64,000 nucleotides of DNA, taken from contig JAGEMR010000049.1 of the NCBI GenBank assembly GCA_021030915.1, positions 1-64,000 on the forward strand. The letters are read 5' to 3'. This DNA is from Astrothelium macrocarpum. Its lineage: Eukaryota; Ascomycota; Dothideomycetes; Trypetheliales; Trypetheliaceae. Positions 25,301-37,504 of the stretch are shown here, one piece after another. Both the position numbers and the translations under genes were made by a program. Below the pieces are notes generated by a model. It was given only the letters and a program-made list of their open reading frames with translations, did no database searches and was not told the origin of the DNA. Positions within the stretch are counted from its first letter, which is position 1; every line of letters begins with the position of its first letter.

Positions 25301-28300
25301 CTTCCGATACCAAAGTGTAAAGTCAACAGGATTGACACCCTCGTATCTAGAACCCTTTGTAATATAGCCTCTGTGATCGTATCGGTCGATATGGCCACCA
25401 AGACTACCTTTGATACATTGCCGCTGAAGTGGCAACTTCGAAGAAGTTCTTGTAAGTTTGGATCGAAGTGATTTATCTCTCTCACCATATTCGTAGGTGA
25501 AGACGTTGACAATTTCCTCGCCTTTGCGCTCTTCTCGTCTGTGGAGAACGAGACCGTCTGTGTATGTGTTCACTGCGATTAGCCTGCCCAAGCTCTCTGG
25601 TTCTTGCTTATGGCATCCACTGTACTGGTACAGCTGTACTTGACCACCCTCTTGCGGTTTCCAAAAACACGTAGTAGAGCCGCTCAAGCTCTCAAGAATG
25701 ATCCTATTCTTCCTAATGATTGATTTTGTGTGCTTCATGTTGCTATAGAGCTTTGAGACGTTTTCCCGACCATGAAGAAGGACCAGGGGTAAGATTAAAT
25801 TCTGCAAAACCTTGCAGAAGCACCAGATGCTGTTAAGAAGGAGGCAAATGGGTCCGCGTAGACAGATCGAGTAGCCGCGTATTACATAATCCAGCTCCCT
25901 CTGAAATTCGAGATCAGCAGTCAGAGACAGACAGAGAAATTTGATGCATGTGTGTGGCGTCCGATACAATCTAGAAAGAATTTGTTTCACAGGGTGTTGC
26001 GAATCTGGTTGACCAAGTCCGGACAAATTATCGGAGCTGAGGTACTCATTCTCTGGCAACGAGGTGGCATAGCTGCCATTGAGCTCGACCTCTTTCGTAG
26101 CCTTGGCAATCGCGGCTGTCAATTCGAAGCCGAGATGACATCGTTGTAGATACTCGATGGGCTCAATTTGGTCATGGAAATTCATTCTGGATCGAAGCCA
26201 GCTTTCCTCGTCGTCTTTTAGAGCTTCCGAGGCTCCACAAGTACGGTCGAGTAGAAAAGATCTGACTGCCTTGGGCAGAATATCCCACTCTGTTTCGCAG
26301 TCCAGACCAAGGAGAAGATATCGGAGCATTGTTCTATCACTATTTTTCAGGACACGAGCACGTTCAGTTGCGGAAGTTTCCAACTGACGCTTGATCCCCT
26401 CCGGAATGGACATCTCGTTTAGCTGAGGTTCAGTCACAAGCAGCTCCGCTAACATCGCATGATCGTGCGACAAACTCAAGTGGTGTTCACATGTTGCCTG
26501 AACAAGGGCTTCTGCGATAACTCTAGTGTTGCGCTCAATTTTGATGGTCCATTCGTCTCCAACAAAATCACGACCAAGAATTACAATTACATGAAGCTTT
26601 CCTCTGTTGCTGCGGGCGATGGCTTTGATTTGTTGGCTCTGTTCAGTGATAGATTGCGCTGAGACGATCTCTACCAAAGTCTTACCATCCGTCCACAAAG
26701 TGGCTGTGGACTGCAGGTAATGTTCGGCGGCAGGGAACGCGCCTGCCAGAGTCCCCTGATTTGGCTCTTTGCAACGCTTTACCAGAATTTCCAGTACTCG
26801 AGCTCCTGGGTGATTAGCAGGATCGAGTGTGCAGCGCTCTCCATTTGAGAGACTGGAAGCTCTATTGTACTTCTTCTCCCACGATGACTGTGAGAGTTCA
26901 GCATATGGCTCCAAAGTATTGCCACTAAAGAAGCCAGGGGCTTTCTTATGGTCTTCTTCGCCGCTACGAGATGCTTCCTTGGCGATAGTCTTGTTATAGA
27001 AGTTCCAGCCGATTCTTGAGACATACGTCGAATGAAATGCGGCGATCCACGTTGCGACAGCCAAAGAAATGACATCGCCGTAAGTGAAAAGCGGCATCAT
27101 TTCGTGAAACGAAATACCGACTGGAAGACCAGCAAGGGCAGCAACTGCAAGACTCTTTGCTGCTGCCGCTTTCCCGCAGAAGATTTGGTTGTATTGATGC
27201 CATAAAAGACCAGAATAGGCACCTACGTAGGCCAGATACAAAAGCACAGAACTTTGAGCATCTTTGAAGTTCCACATCAAAGCCGCTGTAACGGAGGCGC
27301 CCCAGATGTGCATGAAGAAGAACTTTGACAAGTTTCTCCAGTAAAGCACTCTTCTTGCATGTGTGTCGTTGATGGTAGCTTGACGAAGGAAGTCAAGAGA
27401 GGTGATTGGCTGTATGGTCTTCTGATTTGCTGTAGTCCAAAGCGGCTGAGATACGTAGTCCAACGAAACCGCTCCAAGTAGGTAGTAGCAGAGACCGAAA
27501 CCAGTCGCGAGCCGTAACTCTGGGCTGGCTGCAGCAGAGAGACCGACGAGATTTTGCCCCGTCAGGATCGCCACCCACTTGTCCATAAGAGCTACGACAA
27601 AGTATAGCAGACCAGACCACACGTCAACACCAGTTCTACGCCAATGGAGAAAGGCACTGTGCAGCTTTAATCCTTTTTGCATATTTGTCATCATTTCCAT
27701 GCCGGCCTTTAGCGTAAGATTCCAGGTCGGGCTGTACGCAAGTGGAATCCTAGATCGCTTAAATCTACAATACCAAGTCATCAAAAAACGTGTTGAACGG
27801 TAGCCCCGGGCCAATTTTGCAACGAAAGCGTCTTTAGTAGGTCGCTGCCAAAAGCGGCGATTGCACTCCTTGACGACCGCAGCATGGAGAGCATTTCGGG
27901 CAGTTGAGCCGCTAGCAAGTTCCTCCATTTTCTCGATGCTGGTAGTTGAAGGCCCACGTGCACCACGAGTCTTTTCGTACCATTGAACGACTTCGGCATC
28001 CATGACACTTGGAATATCAATATAGAATGTGTTCCACCTCGAAATCGTTCTTCGAGCACCAGTCAATAGGCAAGCTAGAAATGTAGATAGGACACAAAGA
28101 TAGACAACGAGGTCGTATTGCACAAACATAGTCAATACTGGCGAAATGAATAAAATCGGAATACACGTCATGATGACGGTTCTTCCCGAAAGGAAGCTGG
28201 TGCTGGGAACTTGATAGATGGCCAATGCCGAAAGTGTTAGCAGATAGATTGTAAACATGGCAAAGTAGAAAAAGAATATAAGGCCAGCTGCAGGGCTTGT

Positions 28301-31300
28301 AGTGATCATGAGGACGATCATGCAAGGCAAACCAATGACCAAGACTACAGCAATACCAGCAGTGAAGCGAGTAAGGACGAACATGCTCATCGCAGGAAAG
28401 GCATTGGCGTAGAGATAGTAGCTACCACCAGAGCTAATCCACGAGCCCACAGCGCCACAAGTGAGGAGCGCGACCATCAGAGCCGTGGTCGCCAAGTGCT
28501 TCTCCGTGATTGACATGAAAACCGTGAGATAGAGACCACGGCCAATGGTTGTAAGTAGCATAATATCAATGAGTGCAGGAACGGCGAAAATGCCCAAGAA
28601 TGTAATTCTGTACCTCGCTGACAACGTTTCTTTGCCGTCATCCGGGTCCAGATCAGCTTGCATGGCTGCATAGGCCGTTGGAAGCTCAGTGAAGAGCTCT
28701 TCACGATTTGGTGGTTGATATTTCATATAATACTGCCGAGAGCGAGCTGAAATGATTCTGCCGATGCTTCTTGGAGTCGTGTCAAAGAAAGAATCGCATC
28801 GTGACCCCAGTGCGAAGTTTTCAGCGAAACAGCCCGCTTGATCTGTGGAGTGGTTGGGATAAGGATTGCGATCCATCACTTCAAGGTAAACTTCATCAAT
28901 AGCAAGTTTCCGGAAGGCGCAAAACACCGAAAGCACAAACATGTCGGCACCAGCATCAATCTGACCATGTTGTGCAATGGTGTGAGTCACGACACTGAGC
29001 TGGCCGTAGAGATCGCTGTTGCCAGTCATAAGAATTTCATACAAACGACTATCAATTTCTTTGAACAGTTCGGTAACTGCGGTCTTATCCGGCAGCCAAC
29101 AACCCTTAGCGCGGAGCCAGTCCAGACGCTTTGCAACCAAGTCCTCAGGCAAAATGTTGCCACTGAGATATTCTGTCGATGCTAATGCCCGGAGCTGAGA
29201 CAGCGTGGGGACGTCCATAAGCTGATACTTGCAGTAGGCTTGGATCCTCGTCAACAAGACATCAGTTTCGCAACCGGCAGTGGTCAGACGTCGAACGAGC
29301 AGGATAATTTCTGATGGCGACAGTTTTTCTATGTCGGCAGCGATACCCGGTGGGAGCTGACAACTCTCCACCAGATCTCCGTTATGCTCGTACATAGCGA
29401 GCTCCGCAAGGTAGCACTCATATCTGTTGTAATTGCGTGAAGAGAGGAATGTATGGAGAATGGTTGAGGCATGGTCTGGTGTTTTGTTAGAGATGTAGAT
29501 GTTGAGATGATCAGTGGTAGCGTCAACATCGTAAAGTCCCCAGTATTGGAGGCCGTCGCTGGTCTGAAAGCCGGAATGAAGACCCGAATAGATCTGAATG
29601 TATGGATTGCTGTCTTCGTCCTTGGTGTTGAATAGCGTCAGGAATTCCCGTACGCCAGCTAAAACTCTTGACGGAATCCTGCTTGAGCTCTGGAAAGTGG
29701 AAAAGTGTCTAATTTTGTCCTCTAATCTTTCCAGGTCTTGACCATTAATCGGTTTCAGAAGCTTCAACTTGTTCAGCTTGCGCTGTGTGTGCAGAATAGT
29801 AGCGAAAGACTTTTGGTCAACTTCAAGGCCCAGCTGGAAGCTACCAAGACCTGTGAAGGAATCTCCGTCGGTCGACACTGAAAGCGGATTTGGGCCGTCG
29901 TTTACCCGACATTTTTCAGGGCCCTCGAAACGAGAAACAAGATCAAGTTTCTCACACGATCTATCCTGATCATCAAAAGGATGCAGACGCAATTTCTCAG
30001 AGAGATTTGGAACAAAAGCATCGAGAGATTCATACAATCTGTCGTGACCACAGGATTTTTGTGCGACAGAGTCGTTGGCGCGCCAGTAGTCGTGAGATGC
30101 GGTGACAATGTCTTGCCTCAGCCATGACAACGCGCCCAAAGGTTTGTCGCACACTGCCCTGACATTTACATCAAGAAGCCCAGATTCCGGTCCGATCCAG
30201 CACAGCGCACTGTTGTAGTTGCACCAGTCGTAGCAGCGCTTCACGACGGCATAGTCCAAGCGAACGTTATCATCAACTGTCTCCCACATGACGGTCATTG
30301 GCGGCCGCCGCCGGCTTTGTGCGGCAATCGCCCTCATTGTCGCTCGCACCTCAGCCATCTGGAAATAGTTTTGTCGATCGCCATCACGACGGGTAGTGGC
30401 GTTACGATAAATGACGCCTTTGAAACGACCCATGTTCATCTCACGACACCGCTCTGGACTCAGATATGATGGTGGAGAAAGTTCGAGCCACACGTCTAAG
30501 CCGAGGCCATTAATAAATTTGGCGACTTGAGTCGTCAAAGCAGGCTCAAAATGAGTGCTGAACTCAGCCAAGAGGACACCAGTGAAAGGCGAGTCGTCCC
30601 CTGCCAAACCACTAAATCTATCAACCAGTGTACTAGCAATGAGACTCAGCAATCGGATGACATTGTCATTACTCTTGCCAGATTCAGATTCTAGAAGCTT
30701 TGCAATGTCTAATCTTCCCAATCGATGCATTGATGTAGATTGGCTCATCGTCAAAGCCGTATGCACACCATTCTCGAGAGGGTCGAGCACAACAACATCC
30801 CATTGCGAGAGAACGCGAGTGCACTCCGAAGACGTTGGATCGGAGAAATTGCCAAGGGAAACACCAAAAGATTTCGCTTCTTTTTCAGACTCTTTATGTG
30901 AAGACAATCGTGGGGTATTTTTTTGGAGCCGTCTGAGATGTTTCTCAAAAGCTTTTGAACATTTCGGCTTGTGCTGTCTTTTCTAATCCAAACAACGTCC
31001 ACGTTCAGCATTGATACTGGAGCAGAAGGGTAAATACTTACCTGCCAATACTGGATTGACCGACAAGATAGTTGGTAAACTATGTATGAGACCCCAAAGA
31101 CAACTGTCGCTAGCAAGAAACCAGCCAACAGCTATGAGCTAGGTCAGCTTGCAGTGCCACAGGCACATCGACCTTTTCCAGCCTTACCTTCTCCCACCAC
31201 GTATTGGTCATCAGCTGCCAACCGATGGCGGATAGGCCTAAGTACGAGGGTTCCATACTACTCACCGCCACGAACAACGACGATACAAGAGAAAGCGAGT

Positions 31301-31413
31301 GGATAGAGAGAACGAGTGGCTCCAGACATGAACGAACGTAGGAATAACCAGGGGAAGATCAAATGTGCACACCTACGGACAATTTTACCTTTTGGATCGA
31401 TCAGGAGAGCCAT
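22325..31413 (-). CDS. Giant membrane protein with PelF-like GT4 domain, Gt4c/Gtb3-like; first exon frameshifted
   Basis: Exons are 31413-31188, 31131-31042 and 30982-22325; introns of 56 and 59 bp have good signals. Exon 3 alone encodes about 2,885 residues. The N-terminus has two or three hydrophobic helices. A soluble domain near 30.6-30.0 kb (GLGLDVWLELSPPSYL, VMWETVDDNVRLDY) looks like a glycoside-hydrolase-type barrel. Many membrane spans occupy 28.6-27.0 kb. The C-terminal GT4 domain (24.0-23.1 kb) has HVWDHCISFRE, VNGICNMEKF, VVMLSHIQFVKDIKNA and the EX7E motif in SISEGLPLAMGEAAL, as in PelF. In Aspergillus a protein of this kind (Gt4c/Gtb3) is the proposed galactosaminogalactan polymerase. 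As sequenced, exon 1 stops after 51 codons because of a 4-bp duplication; an initiation codon downstream, an unseen exon arrangement or an assembly error could rescue it. Confidence 0.8.
31330..31337. repeat. 4-bp tandem duplication causing a frameshift
   Basis: The plus strand reads gaacgaac, two copies of gaac, inside exon 1 of the minus-strand giant glycosyltransferase gene. The upstream frame (PWLFLRS) and the downstream frame (RSCLEPLVLSIHSL, then LSAIGWQLMTNTWWEK) are both hydrophobic and protein-like but differ by one. A single copy of the 4-mer would put them in one frame. This is an observation on frame; mutation and assembly error are not separable here. Confidence 0.6.
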
Positions 31414-32986
31414 TTGACTCGATGGTACTCCAGCTGTATGCAAAGTATCTCCGCCCTGACCATACTTGCCAATGCCATGCCGTGTGATACTACTTGTTCA
31501 CAGGGTTCCGCGATGGCCTCGGTGATTCTTACCGAGACTTGCAGCGCGAACCGCGATCGCTATGCATTCCGGCTTCATTGGAGCTGCGAGACATGGCATC
31601 ATCTAGATCACGGGCTCAACCTGGAACTGAACAAGTCAAAAGCAAAGATCCTGCCGACCCTGGTGAGCGGAAGGATGAGATCCAGCCTAATGGCGTAGAG
31701 CAATCCGATTTTGGTAAAGGGGTTATCGTAAACGGCTTAGATCATGAAACAATAGCTGCTTGGCAGGTGTGGAACAATCTGCTTTGGAGGCTGGCTTAAT
31801 GTTCCATAGCGGCTCGAAATCGAAGATCAGAGGCTGCAAGGAATCCCGGTTAGTTATGGACGCGGCTACCTGGTGACCTCCGCAACCCAAAATGGTAACG
31901 TTCTTATCAATTCCCTCATGGTGGCTGCATAAGGCATATAGCTTGCCCAAGGTACTCTACATGCACACGGTCCACTCTGAGGAAAATGATGGCAAACTCC
32001 TCGGCCACGGCGCAGGCTAGGTTATTGCATGGCAGCGTTTATGCTTTGTTTTTGTAGAAAGGTAGGACCACCAACTTCATCCAAGGACTTTCGACAAGCC
32101 CCAAGACGTAAGAATAAGATTGCGCAAACCAAAACTTCTGGCCGGAGTCCATCATCTATGTAGTTGATTACAGCTGTAAAGTCTACATGATGAAGAGAAT
32201 TAAAAGACCTACTCATTCCTGTGGTAGATGAAATCCATGGCATATTTCCTGGCGTCATCAGCCTTATTTTTCGAATTTATGTGCCAATTGAATTGCTTTA
32301 TTATAGCCATTTCTCTCGCGCACAGACACAGGGGTAGGGACACTCCAACTCACGATGTTCATGCCGACTTGGACGGTGAACTGCACGCGGAAGTCAGGCG
32401 GTTTGTTAAGGGTTGACCTTGTCGGTCAGGAGTAAATTATCGTATTATCTTGGCCACCTGCCCAAATTGTTCATGATATTCCTCCTATGCCTTCTTGTCG
32501 TCTCCTTAATTGGTGCTCAGCTTAGCTGGGAGTTCCAGAACTGATAACAAGACCGCCACGTCCACTTTGTGGAGGCCGCTCTTTGCCGTATTTATTTCTA
32601 ACAAATACGAGATAGGCCGTTGGTGTTTAGAAGTACCTGGACCTGCCCCACCCCACCTTTAAGAGCCCCTGGCTCCCTAAAATGCATACTGGCTATTTAG
32701 GGATATGATCTACCAAATGAGAACGAATATAGGGCTGTTGAGGTACGGCCTTATAGCGCGTGCGCATCTCATGTGCTGCTTTTCAAAATTTTATTGGGAT
32801 AATTTGGTTCGTAACGAATCAGGTCGTAGTATTCGTTCACGTTCAACCCCTATTTGTACCTTTGTAACTTTTACCAATTTTTCCTTATAAGTGCTCAATG
32901 CTTTGAAAGGTTGTCTAGACATGGAGACGGGTCCTCGAAGGGGATTTGCTTAAAGCATCAATTTTTCTACGATCCTACAATGCACT
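31414..32986. promoter_or_regulatory. Divergent intergenic region between GT4 and spherulin-4 genes
   Basis: A 1.57-kb gap separates the two divergently transcribed polysaccharide genes, long enough to hold a shared regulatory region. A plus-strand frame at 31494-31799 has no recognisable domain and is not called. A C-rich stretch lies at about 32641-32675. No known binding site is claimed. Confidence 0.4.
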
Positions 32987-34044
32987 ATGAGATTCGGATT
33001 GGCGGGAGCAAAGCATAGAGAACCGGAGCCAATGCGTGAGAACAATTTTGAGAAAAAATCTGGCAACGAGACAGGAACCCCAGGACATGCAGACGCCTTC
33101 AGCAGATCCACGGACCTTGTCCCCTATGCAAAGGTTCTAGTCCCACTATACATCTACCCTTTGAATGATGAGACTTGGCAACCGTTGTACCAAGCGTACG
33201 TCTTCTCCAAAATTCAGTTCCAAGAGAAGCCTTGCATTGAGAATATTGACATGATTCTTTGACATAGCATCACCAATAATCCTAATCACCAATTTGTGAT
33301 CGTGGTCAATCCCAACAGTGGGCCCGGCGGCCATCCTTTACCCAGCCATGATTATATTCGAGAAGTCCCGAAGCTCAACAACTATCGTAACGTGCAAACC
33401 GTAGGCTACATCAAAATTGACTGGTGTCGTCGCCCGCTTAGTGAGGTTTTTGCGGAAATCGATGCTTACGCCGGGTGGTACGCTTCAGGATGCCCTGGCA
33501 TGTATGTGGAAGGTATTTTTGTCGACGAGACACCAAACCACTTTTCAAAGGAGCGTGCAGAATATCTACACACGGTACGAAAGTACATCAAAGCAGTATC
33601 AGGATTTTCGGATCGCAGATTGGTGAGTCATGTCTCGACTATTTGCACGCCAGTTTCAAAACCACTGTCTTGTTGTCTAGGCTCCGTGCTTATTCCTGTT
33701 GTAGCTGATGTGGTGAACATTAGATACTCGAGAATCCTGGTACGCCTCCTGACGAGGAATTATTCAACTACGCGGATTGTAGCCCGGACGTGGTTTTCAT
33801 GAGCGAGGAGCCATACGATCGCTTTATAGGCAACGAGGTTCAGCAACATCTCGGACAGTATCATTATAAACAACCGCAATCCGGCTACATGATATCTGGA
33901 GTCCCTCGCGAGCGGGTGGGATCTTTCACGCGAGAATTGCGCCATCGCGGTTCTTATCTCTTCGTGACGGATACAGTGAATGATTTCTACGAGAGCTTTG
34001 GCGACAGTTGGCTGGACTACGTAGCTGCGTTGGCACGATCATAG
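32987..34044 (+). CDS. Spherulin-4 family glycoside hydrolase (GH135, Sph3-like)
   Basis: Exons 32987-33195, 33268-33622 and 33724-34044 join in phase to 294 residues. The spherulin-4 barrel is clear: VLVPLYIYPLNDETWQPLY, then VIVVNPNSGPGG, NVQTVGYIKIDW and YVEGIFVDETPN. ENPGTPPDE spans exon 3, followed by DVVFMSEEPYD. The Asp-Glu pair in IFVDE and the Glu in MSEEP match the catalytic acid cluster described for Aspergillus Sph3, an endo-alpha-1,4-N-acetylgalactosaminidase needed for galactosaminogalactan synthesis. The gene is divergent from the giant GT4 gene, as expected for one exopolysaccharide locus. Oddity: the predicted N-terminus (MRFGLAGAKHREPEP) lacks a signal peptide or membrane anchor, whereas Aspergillus Sph3 is membrane-anchored, so a 5' exon may be missing from this model. 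Confidence 0.86.
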
Positions 34045-35058
34045 TCGATAAAATAGATTCACTATGGATCGAAAGACGATTGTGTACTTCGTCGACTTGG
34101 AAAATTCCTCTAGAAAATTGTATCCGCAGAGATGCTGGACTGATCCATCGCGGAAATGGCACTTATTAAACAGTAGTACCCCGTACGGTAGACACGGCAT
34201 TGGTTTGAGAAAGCGAGAATGTTGAATCCTGAGTTTTCTATAGAGATTGTGAATTGATCGAATCGTTTGATCCACAAGCAGCTTGTAGGGGTTTGAGTAT
34301 TTGGCCCGTTCATTCCCTCTTTTGCTTAGCTAGATTCCTTTGTGTACCTGTTTGCCACAAATTAGCGTGGCATCGCTAGTTGGTGATGTATTTAGAAACC
34401 CGGACAAAGCGATCAAGAAGCGATCTTGAATTGTCACCTCATCAGACTAACACCCTAACAGGCTTAGATACCATCAAATCTTGGAAAGTTAGTGCCTTCG
34501 TAAATTTGCATGTCATACTGATGTACATGAGAGGATCAACAAACTCATTTTCGACATAAAAATGGACTCCCTGGTGGCTGGTGATGTGACAACATTGCGT
34601 CAAACACCTGCAGATACGAGGCAATCTGGCCTGGGGTTTTCAGGTAGCCATAAATGGAGCACTATTCCGTGTGGAGCTGGGACATGGGAAAGGGGTGATA
34701 AGGTAGAGTCAGTGCACGACCCTGCATGCGCACAACATTCTCAACTAGGAACTTCGTAAGATTGTGAATCGACTGTGCATAGCTCAGATGATTTGGAAAT
34801 TCGTGCAAAGAGACCGATGGAGCTCCAACTCGGCACATCGTGAGTTGGTTGTACTCTTATGCTTCTGGTCATCCCTTTCTAAAAAAGGGGATCCTACTAT
34901 ATTTTCCGCTTCTCATTACATTTTACTATTTTAGGAATGTCACTTTGTTTATCTCCAAATGGACTTCCCCTCAGCTTTGAACTAACTATTTTGGACGTGC
35001 AACATGGTATGGGACTGGCATCATCCACCTTCGTAGTGAAAATTTAGCCTCTAAATGG
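34045..35058. other. Intergenic, convergent gene ends
   Basis: About 1 kb between the 3' ends of the spherulin-4 and transporter genes. Only short chance frames are present. Confidence 0.4.
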
Positions 35059-36504
35059 CTAGTATTCAGGTCGTATATGCCTCCTCTTACCACTGCAAGC
35101 TTTCCACACAATGCCCCAGCCACCGAGGACGGAGCTGATTCCTGTGAATAATATCAGTGCTCCGTATTTAGTACCGTACGCCCATTTCTGGCTCTGCGGC
35201 ACGGCTCCGGCTTTTAGTAACTCGACACCAATAAAGCCGCCTGCCATATACCCTATTCCCCTGGCACCGTTCATGAGCCCATAGACCATGCCCGTATTGA
35301 TGGGTTCATTCCACTCTGCGGCTTCATTTTCAAGATCTTTAATCCAACCACCCCACGTAGCGGAGTACCCGCCGGCGAAGCACCCGTAGCCCACTGCGAA
35401 AGAAATAAGCAAGGCAGGCACTTGATGAGATTTTAAACCCCACAGCAAGAAGGCGCAGAGTCCCGAGCCCAATGCTGAAATGAGCGTGTTGGAAGAAGCA
35501 GAGAGGTGCAATCTGTCGCTCAAAAGCCCGAATCCGACACATGATACAATACCCGGCACATTGAAAAGCACAATCATCAGCGAGCTAAGCACGTTCGTGA
35601 GATGAAGTATGCCAGAGGCATAAGTCGACAAGTAGGTCTGCGGAAGACCGTACCCAGCACTGAAGAAGATGTTGGCGAATGTATAAATCCAGAACGTTCT
35701 ATGCTTCAAGAAGTTCCACGGTACCGTTCTCGACCTTCGTGGCTCCGCTGTAGGACGTCTTGGTATCAGAAAGATTCCAATCAGTCCCACAGCCAGAACA
35801 ATGCCCGCCCAGACGCGCAAAGTGCCGCGGAACCCAAGTTTTTGCAGTAGCGCATACACCAGGAACGGACATCCAGTGCCGACGACATTCTTGCTGCTAA
35901 GCTGCACCCCGTACGCCGTAGCTCGGTTGCGAGCCTGAAACCACTCGTCGAGATACAACGTGACGGGGGAAAACAGCATGGCGCCACCCAGTGCAGCAAG
36001 AACACCTTGCAAAAGGATTAGGTGCCAGACCTGGGTGCTCCAAGAGCTTACTAAGAACGCTGCGCTCGAGAGACAGATGCCGGAGACAGCAACCCAGCGA
36101 CGCCAGTGAGACCATCGCAGGCTGTCCAAAGCGGTGGAGAGCACGGGCATGGAGAGGTACATGACGCCGTTCATGGTGGTGCCAATGGCGCCGGTGGAGC
36201 CGTGGAAGGACATTTCTTGCGTGTAGGCATCTTGGAAGATGCCGAATGTCATGGGTAGACCTGTACACGAGGAATGTCAGATTAGTTGGTTGTGCCATGG
36301 GCTTCAGCAATCTCAAAGGAATTTTGCTCATGGAATTTTTCGTGGGCTTGGCGATGGGAGCGCACCCCAGATAGGCAGCTGTAATAATGAGCAACCAAGT
36401 AAGACAAGAGAAGTCTGTTTTCTGTTTATCTCCGCTTGCCTTTCACGATTGGCTGCGATTTGGTGCTCTGGTTGTTCTGTATCTTGCATTTCCATTGTCG
36501 ACAT
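35059..36504 (-). CDS. MFS transporter, monocarboxylate (MCT)-like
   Basis: Exon 1 (36504-36366) and exon 2 (36260-35059) join in phase across a 105-bp intron so that PIWG meets LPMTFGIFQDAY, the usual start of helix 1 in fungal MCT-like proteins. The product is 446 residues with twelve hydrophobic segments and a short polar N-terminus. Loop motifs include WFQARNRATAYGVQ between helices 4 and 5 and GLLSDRLHLS between helices 7 and 8. Family members export or import organic acids and related small molecules; substrate here is unknown. It sits at the left edge of a likely metabolite cluster and could serve it, though MCT-like genes are common outside clusters. Confidence 0.88.
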
Positions 36505-37504
36505 GGTATGTTGGATTGTGTTTATTAGCTGAAGATAGACCTTGCTTTCTTAGCATTGAAAAGAGAAGACGAATTGATTACTTGTAAGAAAAGGGTATGC
36601 TGTCACGTCATGCCAATCTGTTTTTAAATACCTCCCAAACCCGATGGTACCCCCGCTTCCTTAGTAATCTCATAGTGTTGAGATTGGTCAGGACCACAAT
36701 GAGTCATCTTTAGATATTAGGAACGGTGTGCGAAATGTGAACATTGAACCAATGAAGCGCATGCGCTAGACACACTTAAGGTGGTGGCGCTCAACGAGAA
36801 AAATTTCAAAGAATCTTGGTTTTCGATACCCTCATCTACTTGGCCGAAGCTTGCCCGTTTCCGAATCAATGTTCTAAATGTTGAACAGGTACAGCTGGAA
36901 AGCCAGAGGTCGACGGTAACTGTAGTTAGTCGACAAAAGTTTGGAAGTGCGCCACCATTCACCAAGGCTCGGCTTGAATAGAGGCTGGTTCTGCATATTC
37001 TCGCGATGAGATTGTGAGTCTCTCCTAGTGTAATGAGTGGCTAGTTAATATTACAAATCATTATTGTCTTAATGTCTTCAAATGACGACAATGTCAATGT
37101 CGCCTCGAAATGGAAAATTTGAAGATCGAGGGTGTTGGAAGTTATACAAGACCGAGCGAGGCCAAATTAATTTAGCGACGGATGGAACAAATCTACGCAT
37201 TAGATTCACACCACTAAATCTTTGGCATCGTTTTCCCCTCTCCCTCGAATATTTCAAAACCCTCGATCGCTTGAGCGAATCGTTGCTCGTAACGCTCATT
37301 CTGATGCAATTCATGTTCAGTAAACAGTACACCGCGCATATCAGCAGAATGATCGCATGATAGGTGAGACTGAATCTTCAGAACAGGAGACTAAGACTAT
37401 CTCAGACGCATTAATAAAAGTGTTGGGCTCTTGTGGGAAGCCATCACGACCACTGTGTAATACCTGTAGTATTCCAAGCTATTACGGAGATGCAATGTCA
37501 TGCA
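36505..37504. other. Intergenic, nothing recognised
   Basis: A 1-kb gap. Small frames near 36781 and 37082 have no domain and no splice logic. Confidence 0.4.

Noticed and set aside
31238..31265. A GT...AG pair of 28 bases that would also restore the giant glycosyltransferase frame
   Set aside because: 28 bases is below usual fungal intron length, and the bases upstream in the other frame look coding, so a 4-bp duplication explains the data better.
31494..31799. Plus-strand frame between the GT4 and spherulin-4 genes
   Set aside because: No domain, no start context and no splice partners; treated as non-coding.
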